A DNA stretch of 64,000 nt from Gordonia sp. PP30. Lineage in GTDB: Bacteria; Actinomycetota; Actinomycetes; Mycobacteriales; Mycobacteriaceae. The DNA lies in contig NZ_CP095864.1 of assembly GCF_023100845.1 (NCBI RefSeq), positions 1,426,001 through 1,490,000 on the forward strand, read 5' to 3'. This document shows, piece after piece, positions 1 through 9,424 of the stretch. Positions within the stretch are counted from its first letter, which is position 1; each line of letters starts with the position of its first letter. The notes under the pieces are model-generated. The model was not told the DNA's origin. It saw only the letters and a list, made by a program, of their open reading frames with translations, and made no database searches. The translations under genes were made by a program, and so were the position numbers.

Positions 1-1
1 C

Positions 2-238
2 GTCGGCGTGGCCCGCGTCCTCGACGCCGCCGCGGGGCGGCCGGAAGTGCTGGTGCGGGCGTCGTGCCACGGGCATCTGGCGCAGCCGGTGTACGTCGGG
101 GCGGGACTGCTCACCGACGTCTCCCGGGTGATCGCAGACTCCGGCGGCGCGGTCCGGTATCTCCGCGAGCACGCCGGTGAGGTGGTCACGGTCGATTGCA
201 GCGATTTGGCCGGGCCGGTCGTGGACGTGCTGGGCTGA
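2..238 (+). CDS. C-terminal fragment, MobA-like nucleotidyltransferase-type protein
   Basis: This is the 3' end of a gene that starts before the window; the frame is open from base 2 to a TGA at 236-238 (about 78 residues). The residues run RASCHG..QPVYVG..L...SRVIADSGGAVRYLREHAGEV, ending near VTVDCSDL. That layout resembles the C-terminal part of MobA/MocA-type NTP transferases, which usually have a GxxGHPV..G segment, then a GDxGAR.yL segment, then a short strand. The usual GHP is degenerate here (GHLAQP). The N-terminal nucleotide-binding loop is outside the window, so the assignment rests on the tail only and could be wrong. Confidence 0.4.
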   Translation, partial: VGVARVLDAAAGRPEVLVRASCHGHLAQPVYVGAGLLTDVSRVIADSGGAVRYLREHAGEVVTVDCSDLAGPVVDVLG

Positions 239-604
239 GCGTCGGCCGACTTGGCTCGGGGGCGTTTCGACGAGCCCGCCAGCAGCCCGTTGAGCCGTCG
301 CCGAGCCCGCCAGGGCGAGGCGGCGAGCCGAAACGCCCGCCCGTCCGGGGGCGTTTCGACACGGTCTGCGCCTAGCGGCTTGACCGGCGGGGCGGGCGGG
401 TGGGTCCGCTCGGCGGGCGGTAGCAGGGCGGCCCAACGGGCGGTGGCAGCGCGGTTCGGCAGGCGGTGCGAGGTCCGCTCGACGAGCGGCGGCAGGGCGG
501 CTCAACGGGCGGCGGGAGGGCGGTTCGGCGGGCGGTGGCTCGGCCGGGGGTGGACGACGGCGGCCGCCCCCGGGAAGTCCGGGGGCGGCCGCTGTTTCAG
601 CCGG
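239..604. other. Gene-free region with degenerate GC-rich repeats
   Basis: No convincing gene is seen in these 366 bases. Bases 250-360 carry imperfect copies of an element with the cores GTTTCGACGAGCCCGCCAG and CCCGTTGAGC, bounded by GTTTCGA/CGAAACG in inverted orientation. The same vocabulary recurs at 18400-18650 and 45310-45560. Bases 390-550 are a run of related GGCGGGCGGT/CAACGGGCGG words. The 560-592 hairpin closes the region. Open frames crossing it lack a start signal and look like GC-driven artefacts. Confidence 0.6.
560..592 (-). terminator. Hairpin terminator after the single-chain carboxylase
   Basis: A perfect 14-bp stem (560-573 pairing with 579-592) with a GAAGT loop lies 12 bases past the stop codon of the minus-strand carboxylase gene. 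There is no T-run after it, which is common for actinobacterial terminators. Stability and position support a transcription end point. Confidence 0.75.
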
Positions 605-3600
605 TCAGTCGCGCGAGGCGGTGATCGCTTCGATGATCTTCGGGCGCAGCTCGGCGGCCTTGATGATCTCGTCGGCGGAACCGACCTGGACGGCGCGCTC
701 GATGCTGTGCACCGCGTCGAACTCGGCGGCCACCTCGGAGAGCTTCTCGGCCCGCACGCTGGCGCGCACCTCTTCGAGCTCGGCCGACAGCGACGCGTGC
801 TCGGTGTCCGAGGCCTGCTCCAGGCGATTCTGCAGGTCCTGGACGCGCGGGTCGTTCTCGGTGCGCGTGCGGACGTCGCCGGCGAAGACGACGGCCGCGG
901 CGGGAGCGCCGCCGAGCACCGAGGCGAACGATCCCTCGATGGCCAGCACCGTCATGTTCGGGTTGAGCGCCTTGGAGAATACGACGAACGCGCCACCGTG
1001 GTAGCGGGAGATCACGCAGAAGACGATCGGGCCCTCGAAATTGATGATGGCCCGGCCGATCTCGGCGCCGTACTCCAGCTGCAGCTTGCGCAGCGACTCC
1101 GGTGAGCCATCGAAGCCGGACAGGTTGGCCAGCACGACGACCGGCCGGTTGCCGCTGGCCGCGTTGATCGCGCGCGCCGCCTTCTTCGACGACTGCGGGA
1201 ACAGCGTGCCCGCGCTGAAGGTGTCCGGGCCGTCGGCCGGCAGGAAGCCACGACGGGCGATCGGCGTCGACTCGATGCCGATCAGGGTCACCGCATGCCC
1301 GCCCATGTGGGTGTCGTGCACGACGACGGTCTCGGCGTCGGCCATCCCCGCCCAGCGCTCCAGCGACGGCAGATCCTGGTCGACCACCGCGCTCATCACC
1401 GAACGGATGTCGAACGGCTTCTTGCGATCCGGGTTGCCCAGGGGCGAGAAGATCTCGCCGACCGTGGCGAACTCGGAGCCCTCCAGCTCGTGCGGGAAGT
1501 CCGAGATGTCGCGGTCGACGGGGTCACCGGTCACCGCCGGGCGCGGCCCGTCCTCGCCGGGCACCACATAGCTGTGGTCGTAGTGGCTCATCACGACGCC
1601 GATGGCCGCGGTCAGATTCGGCGCCCAGTACTGTGCCTCACCGTTCGGGCCCATCACGCGGTCGTAGCCGCCGATCCCGAAGTTGTCCTCCGCGGACACG
1701 CCGCCGGAGAAGTCCAGGGCCTGCTTGCCGGTCAGCACCATCGACGAATCCGGGGTCATCACCAGGATGCCCCTGGTGTGCATCAGCATGGTGGCCTCGG
1801 CGTTCCAGTACGCCTGGCCGCCGACATTGATGCCGGAGACGACGATGTTGATCTCGCCGCCGTCCTGGGTGAACTCGACGATGCGCTTGAGCGCGGCGGC
1901 CACCCAGTCAAGATTCTCGGTGCCCGAGTCCATCTTGACCGCGGCGCCGGACGACAGCGCGTACCACTCGACGGGCAGCTGCTCCCGCTCGGCGAGATCC
2001 AGTGCCGCCATGTACCGGCGGCACTCGGGCTCGGTGAGGGCACCGAGCGACTTGGTCGGATCGCCCAGCATCACCACGCGGCGGACACCCTCCGGGTACT
2101 TGGCGGTCGGGGTGCTGACGATACCGACGACGACCGCTGCGGTATTGTGCCCCTTCGGCCGGTCCACCGGCACCAGTTCGCCGACCTCGTCCCGGTCCGG
2201 CTCGGCGGCCGGTTCCAGGTCGTACTCGGTGAAGTCGCCGAGCAGGTCGGTCAGCTCGTACGGGTACACGTTGTTGCGGCGCGCGGCCCGCAGCACCTTC
2301 TGCCGGTACTCGTCGACCGGCTCGATGGGCGTGCTATCCGGCTCGTCGACGGTGATCTGGGTTTCGCCTGCGGCGTCGAACCCGATCGTCACGGCGACCT
2401 TGGTGAGTTCGCCGGTCTCCTGATCGCGGTGCCGGGCGATGAGCAGGATCTCCTCCAGCCCCGCGCCGTCGGTCGATGCCGCCGTGCCGAGGGTGTGGCG
2501 CACCACGCGCGCCACCTGCCTGCGGTCCACGTCCAGCGGCGGCCAGATGTACATCACGATGCGGTTGGTGTTGAACCGCTTGGACGACGGGCGCTTGGCC
2601 TGCGCGCGGCGGATCGAGTCCACGCAGGCCTCGAAGGTGCGCTCGGCGGTCGGCAGGGTGAGCAGCTTGCCGTTCTGCTCGCTGACCGCGGTCAGGTCGC
2701 GGACCTGGGCGAATGCGATCAGCCGGTCGTCGTTCTGGTTGGCCTTCGCGACGGCACGGTACAGGTACACCTCCTCGTCGTCCGACGACCGCAGGCGCGT
2801 GACGTCGAATTTGCGGAGCCGTTCCATCTGCATGCGCTGGGCGATGTACGGGTGCAGGCCGCGGATCAGGCGGTCCTCGCTCATCCCGGTCGCCGACGGC
2901 CGGAACGTGAAGTGGTGGTGCATGGCCTCGTCGCCGGAACCGGCGACGGTCGCGGTGACCCGGTGGATCTGGCTGGGCAGCAGGCGGGCGCCGACCACCT
3001 CCTGCAACTGGGCGGCCATCTCGTCGAGGTCCTCGGGTTGCTCCTCCCAGCGCACGTAGACGTCGGCGTCGATCGACGCGGCACCGTCGGCGAGCTCGGC
3101 CAGCCCGCACATCGCGGTGTCCAGGTCGTCGAAACTGGTCGCCGCCGACACCAGCAACGACCCGCCGCGCTGGGCCAGCACGAAGGTCACGCCGCCGGCG
3201 CGGTGGGTGGCGACGCCGCTCAGACCCTTGTTGCCGTAGTAGCGGCGGGTCAGGACCTCCAGCATGACGGCGTTGTCGAGTGACGCATCGGCCAGGCGAC
3301 GGCTCAGCACGCGCACCAGCGGCTCGGTGCTCTTGACCATCTCGGCGATGCGCTCGGCGCGGTCGGAGGCCTCCGGATTGGCATCCAGGTACGTCAGATC
3401 GCTGTCGATCGCGGCGTACACCCGTTCGCGGGTGCGCATCAGACGCGGCTGGCCGTACCAGGCGTAGAGGACGCCGCGCGCCAGGTCGGCGATCGCCGGG
3501 AAGCGGATCTGGGTGGCCGCCACCATGTGCTCGAGCACCTGGCCGACTCGTTCCCGCAGCTCCGGCGCCGGTGCCGGCTCCTTCATCCAGCGGCGCAGCA

Positions 3601-6091
3601 GGGTCGCGACGCTCGGCACGATGTCGTCGAGCCGCTGCAGCGCGAGGAAGATCCGGAAGACCGCGGCCTCCAGGTCGTCGGTGCGTTCCAGGTCCTCGAC
3701 GTCGTAGTGCGCGAGGGCGGCGGCGAGCTTGCGCTGGAACTGCTCGGGCAGGCCGGCCAGCTCCACGTCGAGACTCTGCAGATAGGTGTGGAACTGCTCG
3801 CGGGTCGAGTGGACGCGGTCGTCGACCTCGTCGTCGGCCGGGCGGCGCCGGGCCAGCTCGGCCAGATCGGCGAAGACGCTGGCCAGCTCGGTCTCGCCGG
3901 CGAGCGGGCGGCTGCCGGCGTCGATCTCCGCCTGGCGGTCGGCGAGGTAGCCGCTGAGCAGCCGGCTGCTGTCCTCGGGGTCGACGTCGAAGCCCAGCAT
4001 CAGACTGTGCAGCGCTTCGCGGCCCCGCTCGGCGAGGTCGTGGGCGTCGGGGATGGTCGGCTGCGCGGGCAGATCGAGGACGGCGGCCTCGGAGGCGGTG
4101 TCCTGCTCCTCGTCGCCGTCGCCGATCGGCTCTAGACGCAGCAGCGGGGCGCCGGTCTCCACCTGCGCGCCGACGTTGACCACGCACTCCTTGAGGCGGG
4201 CGGCGAACGGCGCGCGCAGCACCGTCTCCATCTTCATCGACTCCAGCACCAGGACCGGATCGCCGGCGGCCACCTCGTCGCCGACCTCCAGCGGGGTCGC
4301 GATCACCAGCGCGGGTGCGGGGGAGCGGACGACGCCGCCCTCGTCGCGGCTGACGCGGTGGGTGACGCCGTCGACGTCGACCAGGTGGATCGGTCCGTGC
4401 GTGTCGGTGAGGACGCGGAAGCGCTCACCGTTGACCGTGACGCGGCCGGTGTGCTCGTCGTACCGCTCGACGCTGACGTCGGCGGCGGCCGAGTCGGCGC
4501 CGGCCTCGATGACGACGCGGAAGCGCTGTGCCCCGACGCGGGCGACGCGCACCCGGTAGCCGACGCCGCGCAGCTTGAAGTCGATCGGCCGGCCGCTCTC
4601 GTGCATCACCTGCGGGCGACCGCCCCGGGCGGTGGCGAACAGGCGGTTGCGTTCGGCCTGCTCCTCTTCCTCGTAGGCGTCGATGGCGGCGGCGGCCAGT
4701 GCGATCGAGGAATGCCGGTGGCTGACCAGGCGGCCCTCGGTGCGGACCCGGTCGATCCAGCCGGTGTCGGCGCTGCCGTCGATCACCTCGGGCTGGTCGA
4801 GCAGGTCGATGATGAAGCTGCTGTTGGTGGCGCCGCCCTCAATCACCACGCGGGTGCGGCCCATGGCGCGGCGCAGGCGGGCGAGCGCCTGGTCACGGGT
4901 GTTGCCGTAGGCGATGATCTTGGCGATCATCGAGTCGAAGTCGGCGGGGATGGTGTCGCCCTCGCTGACACCGGTGTCCACGCGCACGCCGGGGCCGCTC
5001 GGCAGCTCCAGCCGGGCGATGTAACCGGGGGACGGCGCGAAGTCGCGGTCGGGGTCCTCGGCGTTGAGCCGGGCCTCGACGGCGTGGCCGCGCTCGGAGG
5101 GCTTCTCGCCGTCGAGCGTGCCGCCGGAGGCGACGTGGATCTGCGCGCGGACGAGGTCGAAGTCGTTGGTGACCTCGGTGATCGGGTGCTCCACCTGCAG
5201 TCGGGTGTTCACCTCGAGGAAGGCGAACATCTGCTCGCCCGGGTGGTACAGGAACTCGACGGTGGCGGCACCGCGGTAGCCGACCTTCACGGCCAGCCGC
5301 TCGGCGGCGGCCTTGACCTCGGCGACCTGCTCGGGGCCGAGGACCGGCGACGCCGACTCCTCGATCACCTTCTGGTTGCGGCGCTGTACCGAACAGTCGC
5401 GGACGCCGAGCGCCCACGCGGTCTCGCCGTCGGAGATCACCTGGACCTCGACGTGGCGGGCGCCGGTGACCAGACGCTCCAGGAAGACGACGCCGCTGCC
5501 GAAGGCGCGCTCGGCCTCGTCGCGGGTGCGCTGGTAGGCGTCGACCAGATCGGCCTCGTCGTCGACGCGCCGGATGCCGCGCCCGCCGCCGCCCGCGGTG
5601 GCCTTGAGCATCAGCGGGTAGCCGATCTTCTCGGCCGCCGCGACGGCCTGCTCCTGGGTCTCCACCTCGCCGCCGCTCCACGGTGCGACCGGCACGCCGA
5701 CCTCCTCGGCGATCAGCTTGGCGCCGATCTTGTCGCCGAGCTGGCGCATCGCGTCGGGCGACGGGCCGATGAAGCTGATCCCGATCCGTTCACAGAGCTC
5801 GGCGAAGGCCGGGTCCTCGGCGACGAAGCCCCAGCCCACCCACGCGGCGTCGGCGCCGCTCTCGATCAGGGCACGCTCGAGCACCTCGAGGTTGATGTAG
5901 GGGCGCGCCGCGGCGGGTCCCAGGTCGTACGTGAGGTCGGCCTCCCGGACGAAGGTGGAGCCGGCGTCCACGTCGGTGTGCAGAGCGACCGTCTGCACCG
6001 ACTCCCCGGTCTCGGCGTTCAGGTCCCGGACGGCGTTGATCAGCCGCATGGCGGCCTCTCCCCGGTTGACAATCGCGATACGACGGAACAT
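605..6091 (-). CDS. Single-chain multidomain acyl-CoA carboxylase (BC-BCCP-CT fusion)
   Basis: This 1828-residue protein carries a complete biotin-dependent carboxylase on one chain. Residues 1-455 are a biotin carboxylase (IAIVNRGEAAMR start, glycine-rich ATP-grasp loop [23 protein letters not shown]). A biotinyl domain follows at about 585-660 with the motif ESMKMET; the modified lysine is Lys620. A roughly 600-residue central region comes next. From about 1300 to the end is a carboxyltransferase pair (GGVSAEDNFGIGG; LANLSGFDGSPE; HGGAFVVFSK). It probably carboxylates acyl-CoA for fatty or mycolic acid supply. The order and size resemble eukaryotic-type ACC rather than the split AccA3/AccD5 enzyme, which is also encoded here. 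ATG at 6091 follows AGAGAGGG. It should depend on BirA at 20.4 kb. Substrate preference cannot be read from the sequence. Confidence 0.9.
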   Translation of the reverse strand: MFRRIAIVNRGEAAMRLINAVRDLNAETGESVQTVALHTDVDAGSTFVREADLTYDLGPAAARPYINLEVLERALIESGADAAWVGWGFVAEDPAFAELCERIGISFIGPSPDAMRQLGDKIGAKLIAEEVGVPVAPWSGGEVETQEQAVAAAEKIGYPLMLKATAGGGGRGIRRVDDEADLVDAYQRTRDEAERAFGSGVVFLERLVTGARHVEVQVISDGETAWALGVRDCSVQRRNQKVIEESASPVLGPEQVAEVKAAAERLAVKVGYRGAATVEFLYHPGEQMFAFLEVNTRLQVEHPITEVTNDFDLVRAQIHVASGGTLDGEKPSERGHAVEARLNAEDPDRDFAPSPGYIARLELPSGPGVRVDTGVSEGDTIPADFDSMIAKIIAYGNTRDQALARLRRAMGRTRVVIEGGATNSSFIIDLLDQPEVIDGSADTGWIDRVRTEGRLVSHRHSSIALAAAAIDAYEEEEQAERNRLFATARGGRPQVMHESGRPIDFKLRGVGYRVRVARVGAQRFRVVIEAGADSAAADVSVERYDEHTGRVTVNGERFRVLTDTHGPIHLVDVDGVTHRVSRDEGGVVRSPAPALVIATPLEVGDEVAAGDPVLVLESMKMETVLRAPFAARLKECVVNVGAQVETGAPLLRLEPIGDGDEEQDTASEAAVLDLPAQPTIPDAHDLAERGREALHSLMLGFDVDPEDSSRLLSGYLADRQAEIDAGSRPLAGETELASVFADLAELARRRPADDEVDDRVHSTREQFHTYLQSLDVELAGLPEQFQRKLAAALAHYDVEDLERTDDLEAAVFRIFLALQRLDDIVPSVATLLRRWMKEPAPAPELRERVGQVLEHMVAATQIRFPAIADLARGVLYAWYGQPRLMRTRERVYAAIDSDLTYLDANPEASDRAERIAEMVKSTEPLVRVLSRRLADASLDNAVMLEVLTRRYYGNKGLSGVATHRAGGVTFVLAQRGGSLLVSAATSFDDLDTAMCGLAELADGAASIDADVYVRWEEQPEDLDEMAAQLQEVVGARLLPSQIHRVTATVAGSGDEAMHHHFTFRPSATGMSEDRLIRGLHPYIAQRMQMERLRKFDVTRLRSSDDEEVYLYRAVAKANQNDDRLIAFAQVRDLTAVSEQNGKLLTLPTAERTFEACVDSIRRAQAKRPSSKRFNTNRIVMYIWPPLDVDRRQVARVVRHTLGTAASTDGAGLEEILLIARHRDQETGELTKVAVTIGFDAAGETQITVDEPDSTPIEPVDEYRQKVLRAARRNNVYPYELTDLLGDFTEYDLEPAAEPDRDEVGELVPVDRPKGHNTAAVVVGIVSTPTAKYPEGVRRVVMLGDPTKSLGALTEPECRRYMAALDLAEREQLPVEWYALSSGAAVKMDSGTENLDWVAAALKRIVEFTQDGGEINIVVSGINVGGQAYWNAEATMLMHTRGILVMTPDSSMVLTGKQALDFSGGVSAEDNFGIGGYDRVMGPNGEAQYWAPNLTAAIGVVMSHYDHSYVVPGEDGPRPAVTGDPVDRDISDFPHELEGSEFATVGEIFSPLGNPDRKKPFDIRSVMSAVVDQDLPSLERWAGMADAETVVVHDTHMGGHAVTLIGIESTPIARRGFLPADGPDTFSAGTLFPQSSKKAARAINAASGNRPVVVLANLSGFDGSPESLRKLQLEYGAEIGRAIINFEGPIVFCVISRYHGGAFVVFSKALNPNMTVLAIEGSFASVLGGAPAAAVVFAGDVRTRTENDPRVQDLQNRLEQASDTEHASLSAELEEVRASVRAEKLSEVAAEFDAVHSIERAVQVGSADEIIKAAELRPKIIEAITASRD

Positions 6092-6292
6092 GCGCCCTCT
6101 CTGCGTCGGTGCCGTGGCGGTCCACGACGATCGGTACTTCTGCTGGCTTCGCCCGGGTGATCGGGCGGCGGGCGGGCTGGCGCGCGCACGAAAGCCACCG
6201 GATCACGGTGGAACCGGTCAGTCCACGGTATGCGGAGCGAGCTCATCCGGGTAGTGCCTACCGGTACGTAACCACGTCCGGTGCGATGAATG

Positions 6293-6319
6293 ACACAGTT
6301 ACCGGCCAGTCAACTGTGT
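6293..6319. promoter_or_regulatory. Inverted repeat, candidate operator upstream of the carboxylase
   Basis: ACACAGTT (6293-6300) and AACTGTGT (6312-6319) form a perfect 8-bp inverted repeat around an 11-bp spacer. It lies about 200 bp upstream of the carboxylase start and just past the end of the preceding minus-strand gene. On the minus strand a TTGACT hexamer overlaps the right arm, as expected for a repressor site over a -35 element. The regulator is unknown; a TetR gene lies 0.6 kb away. Confidence 0.4.
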
Positions 6320-6328
6320 GGTAGGGGG

Positions 6329-6781
6329 TCAAGGCACCCCGGTGCGGAGTTCACCGGCCGGTAGATCGAGGGCCTGGGCGGCGAAACGCCGGACCGGATC
6401 GGCTGCCGCGGCGAGTGCGCCGGCGTACCCCGCTCGATGGCAGCCGCGCAGTGCGCCGGCGCCGGGCCGTCCGGTCACGCCGATGAGCGCGACGAGTTCA
6501 CCGGTGGTCGGGATGCACACCGCCCAGACGCACCGGACCGCGTCCGGCTCGCCGGGGTCGCCGGGGTCGGCGGGCTCGGCGGGCTCGGCGGTACCGGCGA
6601 CGTACCCGGCCGGGTCGGTGATCCCCAGGTCGGTCAGCGCGGGGACGTCGGACAGCCGGTCATCGGCGCGCAGGGCGCGGAGGTACCACGCGCCGGCGTT
6701 GATCTCGACGGCGGTCGCCGGCACGGTCGATGCGGGGTCGGGGTCCACGATCTGCACGATAGCGGACGAGACCAGCAACAC
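6329..6781 (-). CDS. Small protein, possible GNAT-like acetyltransferase
   Basis: This is a 150-residue protein of uncertain role. The part NAGAWYLRALRADDRLSD..ALTDLGI and the later CVWAVCIPTTGELVALIGVTG resemble the N-terminal strands of GNAT acetyltransferases, in which a bonded 'W-A-V...TGELVG' strand is common. A clear acetyl-CoA loop (Q/RxxGxG/A) is not visible, so family membership is weak. Residues 64-78 are a run of A/E/P/D/G encoded by a short GC-rich repeat. The GTG start at 6781 lies inside a large inverted repeat, so a downstream GTG may be the real start. It is divergent from the TetR gene at 6893, which could regulate it. Confidence 0.5.
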   Translation of the reverse strand: MLLVSSAIVQIVDPDPASTVPATAVEINAGAWYLRALRADDRLSDVPALTDLGITDPAGYVAGTAEPAEPADPGDPGEPDAVRCVWAVCIPTTGELVALIGVTGRPGAGALRGCHRAGYAGALAAAADPVRRFAAQALDLPAGELRTGVP

Positions 6782-6828
6782 CCATTCGCTGCGTCCGCAC
6801 CTCTCAACGGACGGAGCGAATGGGTGTT
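6777..6828. repeat. Large inverted repeat between divergent genes
   Basis: Arms of 21 bp (6777-6797 and 6808-6828) match at 20 of 21 positions around a 10-base spacer. Each arm contains CACCCATTCGCT or its complement. The left arm covers the annotated GTG of the minus-strand gene, and the right arm ends 64 bases before the TetR start. It could be a terminator-like hairpin, a mobile palindromic element, or an operator for the TetR protein. Confidence 0.8.
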
Positions 6829-6892
6829 ACGGCCAGCGTGTCCGCGGTGGGTGTTTGCCCGATCTGCAGCATGGCAACTAAGGTCGCTGCTC

Positions 6893-7519
6893 ATGAGGCC
6901 GCAGCCACAACGACGCGCGCGCGGGGAGGCCCGTCGGGAACAGATCATCTCAGAGGCGCTCAGGGTCTTCGCCGAACACGGCTATCGGAACGCCTCTGCG
7001 GCCGAGATCGCCGAGCGGTGCGGGCTCTCGCAGCCGGGGCTGTGGCACTACTTTCCGAACAAGGATGCGCTGCTGACTGCGGCGCTCGCACACCGAGACC
7101 AGAACGACCTGGCCCGGTTCGGTCACGACTTGCCGTTGCGCGGCGCCGACGGGCTCCGGCGGCTGGTGACGCTGATCGAGGCGAAAGAGCAGGCACCCGA
7201 TCTGGTGCGATTGTTCACGGTTGTCGCCGGGGAGTCGGTCACCGTGGATCATCCGGCCCGCGACTGGGCCGTTCGCCGCCACCGCACCATGCGATTGCAC
7301 GCCGCCGCCGCACTCGAGGGCGGCGTCGCGAACGGAGAGTTCCGGTCCGGCATCGATATCCCGGCGATCGCCAGTCAGGTGGTCGCGACGATTGACGGGC
7401 TGCAACTGCAGTGGCTGCTGGATCCGGAGGAGATCGAGCTTGCGGCGGTCTTCGAGACGTATATCGAGAGCCTGATCGACTGCCTGACTGTCACGAACGA
7501 CACCGAAGAGACCGGGTAA
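6893..7519 (+). CDS. TetR/AcrR-family transcriptional regulator
   Basis: This is a 208-residue DNA-binding repressor. Residues 12-60 hold a classic TetR helix-turn-helix (REQIISEALRVFAEHGYRN..AAEIAERCGLSQPGLWHYFPNKDALL). The rest is a helical ligand-binding domain with no recognised inducer. ATG at 6893 was chosen because the HTH begins shortly after it and TAAGG lies about 10 bases upstream; the open frame runs further upstream without family similarity. It is divergent from the 6329-6781 gene across a large inverted repeat, the natural candidate for its operator. A strong bidirectional terminator follows. Confidence 0.88.
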   Translation: MRPQPQRRARGEARREQIISEALRVFAEHGYRNASAAEIAERCGLSQPGLWHYFPNKDALLTAALAHRDQNDLARFGHDLPLRGADGLRRLVTLIEAKEQAPDLVRLFTVVAGESVTVDHPARDWAVRRHRTMRLHAAAALEGGVANGEFRSGIDIPAIASQVVATIDGLQLQWLLDPEEIELAAVFETYIESLIDCLTVTNDTEETG

Positions 7520-7558
7520 CCCCGGCGATCTCGCGGTCGGGCCGCGGGCTCGACCGGC

Positions 7559-7597
7559 GCGACCGCCCCGGAACCGAGAAGGTTCCGGGGCGGTCGC
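7559..7597. terminator. Bidirectional hairpin terminator between TetR gene and accA3
   Basis: A perfect 17-bp stem (7559-7575 with 7581-7597) and a GAGAA loop lie between two convergent genes, 40 bases after the TetR stop and 28 bases after the accA3 stop. It can serve both transcripts. Confidence 0.85.
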
Positions 7598-7624
7598 GTG
7601 CGTGTCAGGCGGTCGTGTCGCGGA

Positions 7625-9424
7625 CTACTTGATCTCCAGCAGGACGGTGCCCTGGGTGACCGCGGCGCCGGCTTCGACGGCCAGGCCGGTCACGGTGCCG
7701 TCCTTGTGCGCGGTGACCGGGTTCTCCATCTTCATGGCCTCCAGCACCACCACCAGGTCGCCGGCCGCGACGGTGTCGCCCTCGGCGACGGCGACCTTGA
7801 CCACGGTGCCCTGCATCGGTGCCGCCACGGCGTCGCCGGAGGCGGCCTTGGCGCCGCCCTTGGTCCGCGAACGGGACTTGGGCTTGCGGCGGATCGCGCC
7901 GTCGCCGCCACCGTTGCCGCCGGACAGGTTCAGGTCGCCCGGCAGGGATACCTCGACGCGTCGGCCACCGACCTCCACGACCACGCTCTGCCGCGGCAGC
8001 TCCTCGTCGTCGTCGGTCTGCGCGCCGCCGCCGCTGTACGGCTCGAGCGGGTTCTCCCAGTCGGTCTCGATCCACTTGGTGTAGACCTCGAACGACTCGC
8101 CGTCACCGATGAACGCCGGGTTCTCCACGATGTGGCGGTGGAAGGGGATGACCGTGGCGAGGCCGTCGACCTCGAACTCGGCGAGGGCGCGAGCGCTGCG
8201 CTCGAGGGCCTGCTGCCGGTTCTCGCCGGTGACGATCAGTTTGGCCAGCATCGAGTCGAACTGGCCGCCGATCACGTCGCCCTGGCGGACACCGGAATCG
8301 ACGCGCACGCCCGGGCCGCTCGGCTCGCGGTAGACCGCGACCGGGCCGGGGGCGGGGAGGAATCCGCGGCCGGCGTCCTCGCCGTTGATGCGGAACTCGA
8401 AGGAGTGGCCGCGCGGGGTCGGGTCCTCGGTGAGCTCCAGGGCCTTGCCCTCGGCGATGCGGAACTGCTGGCGCACCAGGTCGATGCCCGCGGTCTCCTC
8501 GGTGACCGGGTGCTCCACCTGCAGGCGGGTGTTGACCTCGAGGAAGCTGACGGTGTCGCCCTGCACCAGGTACTCCACGGTGCCCGCGCCGTAATAGTGC
8601 GCCTCGCGGCAGATGGCCTTGGCGGAGGAGTGGATGCGGGCGCGCTGGTCGTCGGTGAGGAACGGCGCGGGGGCCTCCTCGACGAGCTTCTGGAAGCGGC
8701 GCTGCAGCGAGCAGTCGCGGGTGCCGGCGACGATCACGTTGCCGTGCTGGTCGGCGATCACCTGGGCCTCCACGTGGCGGGCCTTGTCCAGGTACTGCTC
8801 GACGAAGCACTCGCCGCGGCCGAAGGCGGCGACCGCCTCGCGGGTGGCCGACTCGAACAGCTCGGGGATCTCCTCGATGGTGTGGGCGACCTTCATGCCG
8901 CGGCCGCCGCCGCCGAACGCGGCCTTGATGGCGACCGGGACGCCGTACTGCTCGGCGAAGGCGACCACCTCGGCGGCGTCGGCGACCGGGTCCTTGGTGC
9001 CCGCCGCCATCGGGGCCTGCGCCCGCTCGGCGATGTGCCGCGCGGTCACCTTGTCACCGAGGTCGCGGATGGACTGCGGTGACGGGCCGATCCAGGTGAG
9101 TCCGGCGTCGAGCACGGCCTGGGCGAAGTCGGCGTTCTCCGACAGGAAGCCGTAGCCGGGGTGGATCGCGTCGGCGCCCGAGCGGGCGGCGGCGTCGAGG
9201 ATCTTGTCGAAGACCAGGTAGCTCTCGGCCGAGGTCTGGCCGCCCAGGGCGAAGGCCTCGTCGGCCAGTTCGACGAACAGCGCACCGGCGTCGGGCTCGG
9301 CGTAGACGGCGACGCTGGCGATACCGGCATCCCGAGCCGCCCGGATCACGCGGACCGCGATCTCACCGCGGTTGGCGATGAGTACCTTGTTGATCGTCTT
9401 CTGGGGGATCTCGGTCTTGGACAC
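7625..9424 (-). CDS. accA3: Acyl-CoA carboxylase alpha subunit (biotin carboxylase + BCCP)
   Basis: This 599-residue protein is the AccA3-type subunit that carboxylates its own biotin and hands CO2 to AccD partners making malonyl- and methylmalonyl-CoA. The biotin carboxylase domain spans about 10-460 ([38 protein letters not shown]). A C-terminal biotinyl domain carries LEAMKMEN with biotin acceptor Lys565. GTG at 9424 was chosen because AGGAGA lies 5 bases upstream and the length matches mycobacterial AccA3 (600). Upstream codons read as arginine-rich nonsense. accD5, accE5 and birA lie within 12 kb in the order seen in M. tuberculosis. It terminates at the 7559-7597 hairpin. Confidence 0.95.
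   Translation of the reverse strand: MSKTEIPQKTINKVLIANRGEIAVRVIRAARDAGIASVAVYAEPDAGALFVELADEAFALGGQTSAESYLVFDKILDAAARSGADAIHPGYGFLSENADFAQAVLDAGLTWIGPSPQSIRDLGDKVTARHIAERAQAPMAAGTKDPVADAAEVVAFAEQYGVPVAIKAAFGGGGRGMKVAHTIEEIPELFESATREAVAAFGRGECFVEQYLDKARHVEAQVIADQHGNVIVAGTRDCSLQRRFQKLVEEAPAPFLTDDQRARIHSSAKAICREAHYYGAGTVEYLVQGDTVSFLEVNTRLQVEHPVTEETAGIDLVRQQFRIAEGKALELTEDPTPRGHSFEFRINGEDAGRGFLPAPGPVAVYREPSGPGVRVDSGVRQGDVIGGQFDSMLAKLIVTGENRQQALERSARALAEFEVDGLATVIPFHRHIVENPAFIGDGESFEVYTKWIETDWENPLEPYSGGGAQTDDDEELPRQSVVVEVGGRRVEVSLPGDLNLSGGNGGGDGAIRRKPKSRSRTKGGAKAASGDAVAAPMQGTVVKVAVAEGDTVAAGDLVVVLEAMKMENPVTAHKDGTVTGLAVEAGAAVTQGTVLLEIK

Noticed and set aside
2334..4187. 617-residue minus-strand frame inside the fused carboxylase gene
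   Set aside because: Out-of-frame, Arg/Pro/Ala-rich composition with no motif; the real frame is continuous.
7598..9082. 494-residue plus-strand frame opposite accA3
   Set aside because: Antisense shadow; no family motif, and the minus strand encodes a full AccA3 with biotin site.
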